Notes: a model not told the origin generated them from the letters alone. Shown: positions 17,469-27,856, counted from the first letter of the stretch. The stretch is 64,000 nucleotides of DNA from Hippopus hippopus (GCA_946811185.2 OX328105.1:46438845-46502844), one strand, 5' to 3'. Numbers and translations are program-made.

Positions 17469-20190
17469 GACGGTAGGCCTAAAGTACGCAATGGAAATAT
17501 TATGGGCGCAACTGAAAAAAAAGTACGAAATGGAAATATATTATGTTTATATTATGTTTCTCTTATTAAATAAAGTGACTATAATTAATTTCAAACGCAT
17601 TAATGTGTACTCATTAATCTTTAATATGGTACATATACAGGTAAAAAACAAAAATAATGTTACTGTATCGCTAAAAAATGTATTTGTAGTGATATTGTTA
17701 CCTTTATGTGGGTATTCTCAGATGGCGGAATGGAAAATTTACCAAATTCAAACTTATACAATATAATGTACCCAAAACGTGTCTTATAGTGTAAAATGTG
17801 TGTGTTTCCTTTTCAATGGATAGTTATTTGATGCATAAATTTTGAAACTTTTTTCATACCTATGCAGATATTTATACGTCCTTGCAAATTTCCATTGCAC
17901 GGGACTGGCGCAATGAAAAGGAAATTACGCAATGGAAACATATTATATATATGTTATAAAATAAAGTACCTATGTATGATTTCAAACGTGTTTATTTGTA
18001 CTCATTTATCCTTTATAAAGTTTATCTACAGGTATAAACAAAAAGTAATGTTTTTGTACCGTTAAAAAATGTATTCATAGTGATTCTTTTTCTATTATGC
18101 AGGAACTCTCAAATGGCGAAATCAAAAATTAACTAACTTCAACCTAGTACAACATATTGTACCTCAAACAGGTCTTAAAGTCCAGATTGTGTTTTAAAAA
18201 GCATTAGTTATTTGAATCAAATATTTTTTTAAAACTTTTTTTTTTATCCTATAGAGTACTCAGATGATGAAACTTCCTTATAAATTTCCGTTGCGCGGGA
18301 CTGAGGGAATGGAAGAGAAGGTACGCAATGGAAATATTAGATCTATAGATATAACATGTTAGATAAAATAGCCATGTATGGTTTTAAACGTATTTATTTG
18401 TACTGATCTTTTTATGGGTACATCGGCAAGTATAAACCAAATATGATGTTTTTGTATCGCTAAAAAATATATTTGTAGCGATATTTTCTCCATTAACCAG
18501 GTATTCTCAGATGGTGAATTTCTGGAAAATTGGAAAGTACGCAATGGAAATAGAGTAAAGTTCAAGTTTTGAAAATATATTTCTATGTAGTTACTGAACC
18601 GCCATAGTGTATACATAAAGTTATAAATGAATTATTATGTATAATGATGTGTTTGTTACTGATATAGTTGATTAATTCAAATGTTTGTTGAATTTCAATA
18701 TTGCAAGACTGGCGAAATACAAAGGAAATCACACAATTGTATGTGCTAATTATTACTGACTGACAAACTGCAAGATTGTAATTAGTATGCAAGTTCTGAC
18801 TCTGTAAATGGCTTTAATTGATTGATCGTAACTTTAAACAATGTACTAGCTTATTAAGTGAAAAGTGTTGTAAACTGAGTGCTTGCTTGAAAGAGAGAAT
18901 ACATATTCCCGTCAAACGTAGTTCATCGCAGAAAACATTGTGGCAAGAGTAGCTAATTGTGTATTTGCTTGTAAGAAAGAATAATATGCCCCTCACAAGT
19001 AGAATATTATGAAATATATTTTGGAAAGAGTAGCCAATTGTGTGTTTGCTCGTAAGAGAGGATAATGTTCCTTTCATACGTAGTTCGTTCTGAAGAACCT
19101 TGTGGAAAGAGTTTCAAATTATGTGTTTTCTCGTGGGAGAAGATAAACATTCCCATAAAACGCAGGTCATTGTGGAAAACGTTACTGAAAGAGTAGCTAC
19201 ATGTAGTTGTGTGGTCTTTGGTTTATACCTGTAGATTTACATTATAAAGGATCACCGAGTGCAAATAAAAACATTTGCAATCATTTATAGTCACTTGATT
19301 TAATAGTATAAACATAATATTTCCATTGCGTACTTTCTTTTCCATGCGCCAGTCCAGCGCAATGGAAATTTAAAAGGAAGTTTCAAAACCTGTATTTTTA
19401 AGTTAAAAAAAAAAATCAAAATTTATGCTTATCCGTGTAAAAAGCAAGCGAGCAAGAAAGAAAGAAAGAGAGAACTCTATAAGATAAGTTAGCTTAGGGT
19501 ACAATATATTGTATTAGTTTGAATTTGGTAAATTTTCCATTTCGCCATCTGAGAATACCTGCATTATGGATTAAATATCACTACAAATACATTTTCTTAG
19601 CGGTACAGAAACATTATTTTTGGTTTATACCTATAGATATACTTTATAAAAGATAAACGAGTACAAATAAACACGTCTGAAATCATACATAGTTACTTTA
19701 TTTTATAACATATATATTTCCATTGCGTACTTTCTTTCCATTGCGCCAGTCCCGCGCAATGGAAATTTACTAAGAGGTTTCAACATCTGCATTGGTATAA
19801 AATAAGTTTCAAAATTTATGCATCAAATAACTATCCATTGAAAAGAAATCACACATTTAACACTATAAGACACGTTCAGGTACAATATATTGTACAATAT
19901 ATTGTATTAGTTTGAATTTGGTAAATTTTCCATTTCGCCATCTGAGAATACCCTCAAAAATGTAAAAAATATCACTACAAATACATTTTTAAAGGTACAA
20001 ACACATTAAATTTGGTGTATAGCTGTTAGATGGACCTTATAAAATATCAATTGGTATAAATAAACACGCTTGCAATCATACATGGTTACTTTATATCATA
20101 ATAAATGAATAACATATTTCCATTGCGTACTTTCTTTTCCATTGCGCCCATTGCTCCATAATATTTCCATTGCGTACTTTAGGCCCACCT
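17469..20190. mobile_element. 2.7-kb fold-back (giant inverted repeat) element
   Basis: Flanked by an 8-bp direct repeat CCGCCCTC (17461-17468, 20191-20198). Ends are inverted copies of GGCCTAAAGTACGCAATGGA, extending 30 bp without mismatch. Each arm is a stack of about 200-445-bp units marked by ACGCAATGGAAA (about 17486, 17926, 18323, 18539) and, inverted in the other arm, TTTCCATTGCG (about 19320, 19728, 20119, 20164). Arms flank a centre at about 18560-19240. No long ORF. The 8-bp duplication would suit a hAT-type transposase, but the structure resembles FB elements. Confidence 0.8.
18835..19200. repeat. Degenerate tandem repeats at the fold-back centre
   Basis: About four units of 80-90 bp, each with AAAGAGTAGCTAATTGTGT, TTGCTTGTAAGAAAGA, ATTCCC and CAAACGTAGTTC type blocks. 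They sit between the two arms of the fold-back element. Confidence 0.7.
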
Positions 20191-20224
20191 CCGCCCTCAA
20201 TGTGTTCGTCCGCCAACTCTTCAG

Positions 20225-20275
20225 TCCCCCCCCCCCCCCCTCCCTCTTTCTCTCCTACCACCCCAGTAGGTTAGC
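20225..20275. repeat. Poly-C / pyrimidine tract
   Basis: A run of 14 C followed by TCCCTCTTTCTCTCC. Likely length-unstable; an assembly error is possible. Confidence 0.8.
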
Positions 20276-20519
20276 CTGGGTTCTTGTCCGATCATTTTTT
20301 CCTCTTTGATATAATTGGACGTTACTTTGTAAAAAATGAGGTAATAATTACGGAAGCGATAAACCTTTTTTTGCCACAGATCTGTATGGACCGTGAAAGC
20401 AGGGATTGAATGATTGAATTTGCGTTTATTTATCGTCGCGACCGGTTGCCCATATGGACGATGCCCAGGCAGGCTGTAAGCAGGGATCGTATATACACAG
20501 GATCCCTGCTGTAAGTAAG

Positions 20520-20750
20520 GTTACGAGGGATAGTGCAGATACAGGACGAAACTCGTCTTAAGTTACGCATTTACGTGCTCGGTGTACAGCACCGTCACAC
20601 GGGACCTCGGTTTACCGTCTCATCCGAAGACTATTTGTAATTTTAGATGGCCAGCCGTGCGCATCGAACCCACACCCTCAAGGGACTTGAAACATCACGT
20701 TCACGTGTCCTACGCTCTACCTATTGAGCTTTGCGGGCTGGTAAAGGCAG
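20520..20750 (-). repeat. tRNA-derived SINE of a second family (reverse)
   Basis: Reverse complement gives an A box AGCTCAATAGGTAGAGCG (20713-20730), a B box GTGGGTTCGATGCGC (about 20659-20675) and a body with CTTCGGATGAGACGGTAAA and CCGAGGTCCCGTGTG. The latter block is, from general knowledge, widespread in marine invertebrate SINEs. Confidence 0.75.
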
Positions 20751-20859
20751 GGATCTTATATACACACACACATACGATCCCTGGTGAAAGGAAGACTGCG
20801 ATAAGTATAGATGTATTGATTAATAGATTAATTTATTACTACCACCTGGACACAGGCAT

Positions 20860-21060
20860 AGGTAGGTAGGCCTATAGGTAGGGTGAGTGGATGTGAAGAT
20901 GTATGAATAGGCTAGAAAATGGATGAAGTGATGATGGGCTGAACCATGAATGGGCACAGATAGAGAGAGAGAGAGAGCGAGCAATGGATGGATAGATGGA
21001 TGGACGGATGATTGGGACGGGCGGACAGACAGACGGACAGACAGAAAGAGAGACAGGCTT
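20860..21060. repeat. Simple-sequence cluster (GGTA, GAGA, GGAT, GACA)
   Basis: TAGGTAGG, GAGAGAGAGA, GGATGGATAGATGG and GACAGACAGACGG stretches in succession. The ORFs across it are low-complexity artefacts. Confidence 0.85.
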
Positions 21061-21327
21061 CGGGGGGTGGGCGATGCCCCCCATAAGTAGGTGATGCCTA
21101 CTCAATTCAGGTAGGATATGCCCCTATAACATGGCGATACCTACCTATATAGTGTTATGCTTATCAGAGATTACATTTTAGCATCTGCTAACCGACGGGT
21201 GATAGTTATTTTGTCATAACATTTTCTAACCCTTCGTTCGTCCATACATAAGTCATACAGACCGTCTGTCTGTCTGTTTGCCTGCCTGTCTGCTGCGTTC
21301 TGTTTCATTTTTTTTCCCAAAGAACCC

Positions 21328-21518
21328 AACTCTTTACCACACGATTCCGATCTTAAACTCTGAGCAAAACTTAGAATTAACTGCATTTTCTTTATTCCCC
21401 ACAACGTTTTCTGCTCATAGAGAGACAAATCATATCACTTGAACCTCAATTAATTTGTACGTCTGTAAATGCTCTCAACTTGGACAAGTCTGAAATTATC
21501 TCGTCTAGTAAGAGTTAA
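21328..21518. mobile_element. TTAA-type MITE (M1 family), internally deleted
   Basis: AACTCTTTACCACACGATTC to TCTAGTAAGAGTTAA; half of the palindrome is lost. Confidence 0.7.
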
Positions 21519-21655
21519 TATAATATATTTTTTAAATATCTTTCTTCTTTTAATGAATTAAACGAATTGCATGTAGTTGGAGCAGCAATCATAATTATAG
21601 AAAACTTGAAACACCTTTTCTAACGCAACGATTAGGAGCCATTATATTTTCCTGC

Positions 21656-21720
21656 CCGGCCGGATAGCTCAATGGCTAGCGCCTCTGACTTGTGACCTGG
21701 TGATTGCAATTTCTATCTAC
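21656..21720 (+). repeat. tRNA-like SINE head
   Basis: GGATAGCTCAATGGCTAGCG reads as a good A box following GCCCGGCC; the B box is decayed (GGTGATTGCAATTTC). Not a functional tRNA gene. Confidence 0.5.
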
Positions 21721-21829
21721 CAGGTTAAAGTCAGTAAAGTCCAACTGAATAAAAAACCTAATTATGAAATAAAAGTAAATGCACATGTAAATTTCATTTT
21801 TACCATGTAAAAATATGGCGTTTATTATG

Positions 21830-22973
21830 ACTTTGTAGAGGTCACTAGGAGATGCTACAAACCAAATATCAAAGCTCCACACCTTCCAGTTTTAGAGAAG
21901 AAATTTAAAATTTTCCTTCTTTGTTCCTATGATAGAAATTGTGACCCCCGGGGCTGGGCCAGTTTTGACCCCAGGGGCATCATATGAACAGACTTGGTAG
22001 AGGTCTACTAAGAGATGCTATACACCATATATCAAAGCTCTAGGCCTTCCAGTTTTAGAGAAGAAAACTTTTAAAGTTTTCCTTCTTTGTTTCCATGGTC
22101 AAACTTGTGACCCCGGGGCAGGGGCTATTTTTGACTCCAGGGGCATCATATGAACAAACTTGGTACAGGTCCACAAAGCCCTACGCCTTCCAGTTTCAGA
22201 GGAGAAGAATTTGAAAGTTTTCCTTCATTGTTCCTATGTTCAAACTTGTGACCCCCAGGGTAGGGCCAGTTTTGACCAATGGGGCATCATATAAACAAGC
22301 TTGGTAGAGGTCCACTAGGAGATGCTAAATGCCAAATATCAAAGCTCTACACCTTCCAGTTTGAGAGAAGAAGAAATTTAAAGTTTTCCTTCATTATTCC
22401 TATGTTCGAACTTGTGACCCACGGCGCGGGGCAAGTTTTGACCAATGGGGCATCATATAAAGAAACTTGGTAGAGGTCTAGTAGGAGATGCTAGATGCCA
22501 AATATCAAAGCTGTATGCCTTCTAGTTTTAGAGAAGAAGAACTTTAAAGTTTTCCTTCTTTGTTCCCATGTTCGAACTTGTGACCCACGGGACAGAACCA
22601 GTTTTGACCCCAGGGGTATCATGTGAACAAACTTGGTAAAGGTCCACTAAAGGAGATGCTACATACCAAATATCAAAGCTCTATGCTGTCTAGTTTCAGA
22701 GAAGAAGATTTTCAAAGATTTTGCTTTTTTTTTTTCCTTTTTGTTGCCATGGCAACCAGAGTTATGGGTGGAATTCAATCTTTTGAACAACTTTGGTAGA
22801 ACTTCACCCAAGGAACATCCCTGCCAAGTTTCATCAAGATTGGCCCAGTAATTTTGGAGGAGAAGATGTTTAAAGAAATTGTGGACGACAGACGACGCAC
22901 GGCGGACGACGCACGACTGACATTGGGCAATCACAAAAGCTCACCTTGAGCACTTCGTGCTCAGGTGAGCTAA
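21830..22973 (+). mobile_element. Helitron-like (pearl/HINE-type) tandem-repeat element
   Basis: About five to six tandem units of roughly 145-155 bp, marked TTTTCCTTCTTTGTTCC, GAACTTGTGACCC, CAGTTTTGACCCCAGGGGC, CTTGGTAGAGGTCCACTAGG and CCAAATATCAAAGCTC. A right module follows: GTTGCCATGGCAACCAGAG, CATCAAGATTGGCCCAG and GACGACAGACGACG. The element ends in a GAGCACTTCGTGCTC hairpin, AGGTGAGC and CTAA. A 3' hairpin followed by CTRR is typical of Helitrons. The left end is not present here. Confidence 0.75.
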
Positions 22974-22974
22974 A

Positions 22975-23124
22975 AACACTGGTAACCAGCATTTTCTCCT
23001 TTTCCCATAATTTTTTCGACTCTTTCACAGACAAATCTCATAATCCTAGCCACATTTGAATTGTTATCTGCAAATGCTTTCAATTTGGTCGACACAAAAA
23101 TTTTGTTGTTTGATAAAGAGTTAA
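22975..23124. mobile_element. TTAA-type MITE (M1 family), left-truncated
   Basis: Begins in the palindrome (ACTGGTAACCAGCATTTTCT) and ends TTGATAAAGAGTTAA. The Helitron-like element abuts it directly, as if inserted inside the MITE. Confidence 0.7.
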
Positions 23125-23177
23125 ATTAATCACTTTTGATCATTGTTTCCTAGAATCCATAACCAGTACTTGGGTGC

Positions 23178-23430
23178 CAAGCCCTGGTAGCTCATTCGGT
23201 AGTGTGCAGCACTTGAGAACAGGAGGTTGTGGGTTCAATACCTGGCTTGGCCAATTTCCTTCTGAGGATTGATGATGGTCATTGCGACAGGATTCATTCC
23301 TCTTCCACCGCTGACTATTATCTCAATAATGATTATGTGGGAAATCAGCCATTTATTTGGAAAGAAAATTGTGCGGAATACTAGTAAAACAGACTTCTGG
23401 AAAGCATGGGTATGAGCTCTGGCCGCCGCT
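23178..23430 (+). repeat. tRNA-derived SINE (main family)
   Basis: GCCAAGCCCTGGTAGCTCAT opens the head; A box TAGCTCATTCGGTAGTG, B box GGGTTCAATACC. The body has GAGGATTGATGATGGTCATT and GAAAGAAAATTGTGCGG, then decays. Confidence 0.8.
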
Positions 23431-23559
23431 ACAAACCAGTACTCGAGCGATTCAGGCTACTTCCAAAGGTTTGATCCTGGCACCTTTCCCTACACAACTG
23501 TATCCCACCTATTTCTTACCATGGCTTATTTCTATTGTAAACTTTCTAAGCAGCACCCT

Positions 23560-23760
23560 TTAGTTATTAACCTATTTGATGACCCTGAAGAAGATGACTT
23601 TTTGTAACAAGCATCTTCTCCTTTTCCTATAATGATGTCTACCCTTTTGCAGAAAAAAGACAATCATTTGCTGCACATTCATGTTTTTGCCTGGAAACTT
23701 TTTCATTATGAATGAAAGTGGAATTTTGTTGTCTGATACACTGCTAAATAGAGGGAGCTA
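23560..23760. mobile_element. Very degenerate TTAA-type MITE (M1 family)
   Basis: TTAACCTATTTGATGACCCT, ACAAGCATCTTCTCCTTTTC and GTTGTCTGATACACTGCTAAA are family-like but heavily mutated. Confidence 0.45.
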
Positions 23761-24015
23761 ACAGCAAATTTCAGGATGTGAGGTATTTCGGTGCTCTCCC
23801 TTGCTCTACAAAACACTGCAGTACTCTAAAAAATCATACTGTATTGTTTTCAAAGTATTTTAGATTTTCAACCCTTTTCGAAATGAAAAATTCTAGATGC
23901 TCTCAAATGGACAGCATCTGCAGAAGACAGATTTGAAACTGGCACAACAGAGACTCTTTTCCAAACAACAAAATTTTGAAATAGTCCAAATTGAAAGCAC
24001 ATACAGAAGACATAT

Positions 24016-24231
24016 TGTTACGGGAGACCACCCCGTCATGCATGGCTTCGTCCTGATTTAAATATAATACCTAACAACTGCATTAGGGAAATATCTCTTT
24101 AGCTCAGTGGTTATGGTATTGGTCTTTTGAACCTCGAAAAACGAGGATATTTGTCCGCATGGGTTTGAATCCTGCCAGATGCGGTTTGTATTTCAATTAA
24201 ACATTTGTTGCGAACTTTCATGTTCGCAAGA
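24016..24231 (+). repeat. TRIM 5' LTR with tRNA-like core
   Basis: Opens TGTTACGGGAGACCACC. The core at about 24095-24185 has TTTAGCTCAGTGGTTATGG, an anticodon-like TTGGTCTTTTGAACC, a CCTCGAAAAACGAGG hairpin in the variable-arm position and GGGTTTGAATCC. It ends TTCGCAAGA. Confidence 0.85.
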
Positions 24232-24249
24232 TGGGGGCTCGTCCGGGAT
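24232..24249 (+). promoter_or_regulatory. Primer-binding site, tRNA-Pro type
   Basis: TGGGGGCTCGTCCGGGAT, the complement of the 3' end of tRNA-Pro, sits flush with the 5' LTR. This fixes element orientation as plus. Confidence 0.88.
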
Positions 24250-24348
24250 AGGCCATTGAACCATTAATCCAATTTGTTGTCCAAAAATGGACTTCTGCCT
24301 AATAAGGCTTTGAGTCATCAATAAATGAATGATGACTCTAAGAGGGGG

Positions 24349-24566
24349 TGTTATACAGGAGACCACTCCTTCATGCATGGCTTCGTCCCGATTTAAATAT
24401 AATACCTAACAACTGCGTTAGGGAGATATCTTTTTAGCTCAGTGGTTATGGTATTGGTCTTTTAAACCTCGAAAAATGAGAATATTTATCTGCATGGGTT
24501 TGAATCCCACTAGATGCGGTTTGTATTTCAACTATGCATTTGTTGCGAACTTTCATGTTCGTAAGA
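24349..24566 (+). repeat. TRIM 3' LTR
   Basis: TGTTATACAGGAGACCACTC to TTCATGTTCGTAAGA, the same order as the 5' LTR. The A box TTTAGCTCAGTGGTTATGG is intact; the variable-arm hairpin is damaged (CCTCGAAAAATGAGA). Confidence 0.85.
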
Positions 24567-24725
24567 ATATATAATGAGTCTGAAGTAATGACATTTGTGT
24601 TAAAATGGTAGAACATTGTGAGAAATAATAAAATGTTGGTTACAAACATTTTCTTCATTTCCAAAAATGTTTTCTGAAAATTTCTTCCACAGGCTTGTTA
24701 AGATACAGGATTATTTGGTAAAAGC

Positions 24726-24963
24726 TTAACCCTTTACCAAATGATAAAATATTTTCTTTGTCTAAATTGAAGGCATTTGCAAACAACATAACCTTATTAT
24801 GAAATGTGTTTCAAAAATAGAATTATGTTCTTGAAAGGGTAGAAAACAATGTAGGAAAAGAAGAAAATGCTAGTTACCAGTATTGTCTTCTTTTCTCACA
24901 ATGTTTTCAAAGGCCTGCCCTCCCAGGGTTGTTAAAACATGGGGTTGTTTGGTAAATGGTTAA
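24726..24963. mobile_element. TTAA-type MITE (M1 family), shares TTAA with the previous copy
   Basis: TTAACCCTTTACCAAATGAT to TTTGGTAAATGGTTAA, with the palindrome GTAGGAAAAGAAGAAAATGC partly mutated. Confidence 0.85.
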
Positions 24964-24987
24964 AAGGTTTGGGTTCTCTTATCCTCG

Positions 24988-25204
24988 TGTAACTATCTAC
25001 AGAACAACAGAATTTTGGACATATTGAAAGTGAAAGCATTCCCAGGCTACAAATTAATAGTGGCACAGAGGATGGGACTTTCATCAGAAAGAGTAGAAAA
25101 TGTTGTGGGACAAGGAGAAAATGCTGGTTCCTTTTCCCACAATGTTGTCAACCACCTTCTTTCTCAGGGTCATTAAAACTTGGGATTGTGTAGGAAAGAG
25201 TTAA
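24988..25204. mobile_element. TTAA-type MITE (M1 family)
   Basis: Left end decayed; GTGGGACAAGGAGAAAATGC is followed by a shortened loop; ends GTGTAGGAAAGAGTTAA. Confidence 0.7.
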
Positions 25205-25680
25205 CTATTTGTGTTCAGATTATAAAAATTGAAATTCAACACTTTTTTCAATGATGTCATTTGTCATTGACTTGAGAGGTAAACTGGAAACATCTTTTAC
25301 AGTGGTCAGTTCTAAATAGCGGGAATCCATGTAAAATCCTGACCAATACACAAGAATCATAAATATTGAAAACTATTGATCATCAAATTAATTCATTTAC
25401 TGGTGTTTTATACGCTTTCAACATGATTACAGTCTTATCACAGCAACATCTCACATATTCATGTGTATTAGGCCAGGGCTCTGAAGTGTCTTCCCAAAGG
25501 GCATTTCAACACAAAACCAAGCACCCCAAGCAAGAATCCAATCATTCAATACAGGGCATCTTAGAATGGGAATCGTATTACTTCACCCAGCAGGATATCT
25601 GTTGATTAGTAAAACATAAAAGAAAAACCTCTCATTCACTGTTTGTCAGAAAGGTACTATATGTAGATCTATGGTAATTA
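25205..25680. other. No gene recognised
   Basis: AT-rich sequence with a possible decayed SINE piece at about 25465-25520 (GGGCTCTGAAGTGTCTTCCC). The ORF in this stretch has no recognisable domain. Confidence 0.4.
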
Positions 25681-25687
25681 ATGCATT

Positions 25688-25915
25688 TTTTGAAAACAAT
25701 CCAGGAATTTCACAACCCTGAGGAAAATGGCCTCTGAAAACAATGTGGGAAAAAGAGAAAATGCTTGTGACCAGAATTTTCTCCTTTTCTCACAATGCGT
25801 AGTAAATTCTACTTTTAAAAAGAGAAATTTCAGTTTCCTCATAACAGTTAATCATTTTCAGCAGATTCTTTTCCATTTGGAACTGACTAAAAGTTTTGTA
25901 ATTAAGAAAGAAGAT
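25688..25915. mobile_element. Degenerate TTAA-type MITE (M1 family)
   Basis: AAACAATCCAGGAATTTCAC, GTGGGAAAAAGAGAAAATGC and TTCTCCTTTTCTCACAATG are family blocks; terminal repeats are weak. Confidence 0.6.
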
Positions 25916-26059
25916 AAGCACTAAAGCACAATTTCACCGAAAATATAATTTTGTAATGAAAACATTCAGGTGTTTACTATAGGCTTGAAAGTTTCATTAA
26001 ACTTATTTGGCAGGATAAGTGTTAATATCTTCAGCAATGTTTAAACAGTTTTGACAACA

Positions 26060-26400
26060 TGTATAATCTGGATAAGATTAATTAATTTTATGGTGTTTAA
26101 TACCATTTTCAACATTCATTCATTGATGTCATGGCAGCTAGTGTACCTATCTATGCTTTCCTTGAGTTTCTTTTTATCAGTGCTTTGCATCATCTTCTTC
26201 CCAAGTCACTGGCTACTTTCAAACATAACCATTGTCAAAACAATATGATCTGGGACAGCTGTGAGAAAGGAATGAATCCTGTCACAATGTTTATCATCAA
26301 TTCTTGGAAAGAAATGGGGCGAGCTGGGGATTAGCACCAGCAACTGCCAGGTCTCAAGTCTTTTACACAACAGACTGCGCTAAAGATGGTACCTGTTACT
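26060..26400 (-). repeat. tRNA-derived SINE (reverse, main family)
   Basis: Tail side TGGTGTTTAATACC, body GTGTACCTATCTATGCTTTC and AATGAATCCTGTCACAATG, then a B-box region complement near 26330 and AGACTGCGCTAAAG near 26370. Confidence 0.75.
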
Positions 26401-26809
26401 CCCTGTTGCGCTATCAAAAAAGAAACCAAAAATTTGCACCTATCCCCCTCAATAAAGGAAGCCCAGAAATGCATTTCTAATCTATAAAAATTATAGTTTT
26501 TGTGCCCTGTTTAAGCTAAAAAACGTGTGTAATTAAGGAAAGGAAACTTATTTCGTAAAATCATCCACAGCTTAAAGGCATAATTTTTTTATCTTTTATT
26601 CTTATTCTGCTCTGAAATAACTGGAATCTTTTCCAACTCTTACTTCCACCAGGATTTGAACCTGGATCTTTCACTGTTTGAGTGAATATGTTTACCACTT
26701 ACATCATGGAAGTTTAAAAGTTGTACTTAGAAAACAGGCATTTTCTGCTAAAATTTTCTTCTGCTTTTATAAGGGCCTTGATTGGAAAATCCCATTGGAA
26801 TTCCTTGTC

Positions 26810-27037
26810 TTAACCATTTACCAAACAATCCCTGTTTTGTACGACCCTGAGATAGAAGCCTTTTGAAAACACTGTGGGAAAAGGAGAAAATGCTGGTAAC
26901 CAGCATTTTCTCCTTTTCCCACAATGTTTTCTACCCTTCTGGAAACAAATTTCAATTTTTGAGTTACGTTTATTTTGTCGTCTGCAAGTGTTTTCAATTT
27001 GGACCAGTCTAAAATTTTGCCGTGTGGTAAGAGTTAA
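26810..27037. mobile_element. TTAA-type MITE (M1 family), well preserved
   Basis: TTAACCATTTACCAAACAAT to GTGTGGTAAGAGTTAA. The central palindrome GTGGGAAAAGGAGAAAATGC / complement is perfect for about 25 bp per arm. Confidence 0.9.
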
Positions 27038-27549
27038 GTAATTACTCTACAAATACATTGGTTTTGACCTCTTTAGTTGACAGATTAAGAAATGATTAGG
27101 ATGAAATAAGTAATTGCTTGGAACATGCAATTACTGCTCTTTTTCCACAATGTTTTACATACTGTTGAAAATAATTATTTCCTGACAATTTTTGTCTTTA
27201 TGTGTACTGTGTCACAGTTCTTGGTAAAAGTAGGTATAAGTTTGGCTTGTACAATAACAGATTAAGTTAGAACTGTACCATGCAGCATTAAAAATTTAGC
27301 AGTCTGTGTTTATATGCCCTCCAAATATTCACAATAAAGAAACTCTGGTATCACTTTTCTACTAATTCTTGTAACTGAGCCCTGCACTGCAGTAACAAGT
27401 CACTCAGTAATAAGTAACAGGTTTAACTAAACTACTATCCTCGATACAATGATATGATCACTAATTTGCACAACTTGACCAGCATTTTCACCCTTAACCA
27501 CAATGTTTTGTACCTTTTCAATGACGAATACCATCATTTGAGCAATCTT

Positions 27550-27833
27550 TTAACCCTTTATCACAAAATGATGACCTTTAACTACACTGAGGAAGAAGCC
27601 TTTTGAAAACATTGTGGGAGAAGGAGAAAATGTTGGTAAACCTGCATTTTCTCTTTTTCCCACAATATTTTCTAGTTCTTGAAAGCTGTGGTAACCAGGA
27701 TTTTTTCTTTTTCCCACAAGGTTCTTTACCCTCTCAAAGCCAAATTTTATAAATCCAGCCACAAATAAATTGTTGTCTTAAAATACATTTAATTTGATCA
27801 ACTCCGAAAATTTGTCTCATGGTAAAGAGCTAA
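27550..27833. mobile_element. TTAA-type MITE (M1 family) with duplicated right palindrome arm
   Basis: TTAACCCTTTATCACAAAAT to CATGGTAAAGAGCTAA. The right arm (TTTTCTCTTTTTCCCACAA) recurs after about 60 bp (TTTTTTCTTTTTCCCACAA), suggesting an internal duplication or insertion of a second copy. Confidence 0.75.
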
Positions 27834-27856
27834 CAAAGGTCAGCTCTTTTTGCTTT

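Larger units (their letters stand above)
24016..24566 (+). mobile_element. TRIM: miniature LTR retrotransposon with tRNA-like LTRs
   Basis: Two direct repeats of 216 and 218 bp (24016-24231, 24349-24566) starting TGTTA flank only 117 bp. The 5' LTR is followed directly by TGGGGGCTCGTCCGGGAT (24232-24249), identical to the tRNA-Pro primer-binding site known from gammaretroviruses. AAGAGGGGG (24340-24348), a polypurine tract, precedes the 3' LTR. ATAT flanks both ends (24012-24015, 24567-24570). No coding sequence. Each LTR contains a tRNA-gene-like stretch with A box TAGCTCAGTGGTTATGG and B box GGGTTTGAATCC. LTRs differ at a dozen or more positions, so the insertion is old. Confidence 0.88.
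23951..24729. mobile_element. TTAA-type MITE (M1 family) split by a TRIM insertion
   Basis: Left part CTCTTTTCCAAACAACAAAA to AAGACATAT (24015). Right part resumes ATAATGAGTCTGAAG at 24569 and ends TTTGGTAAAAGCTTAA. Removing 24016-24570 (element plus one ATAT copy) restores the normal internal order of the family, proving the nested insertion. Confidence 0.8.

Noticed and set aside
24095..24185. tRNA gene candidate
   Set aside because: A and B boxes are good but no acceptor stem closes, and the sequence is embedded in an LTR present twice; treated as tRNA-like, not a functional tRNA.
24016..24566. LTR boundaries as canonical TG...CA
   Set aside because: A CA end (TTCGCA) is possible in the 5' LTR, but both LTR copies share AAGA beyond it and only that end sits flush with the primer site and the ATAT duplication.
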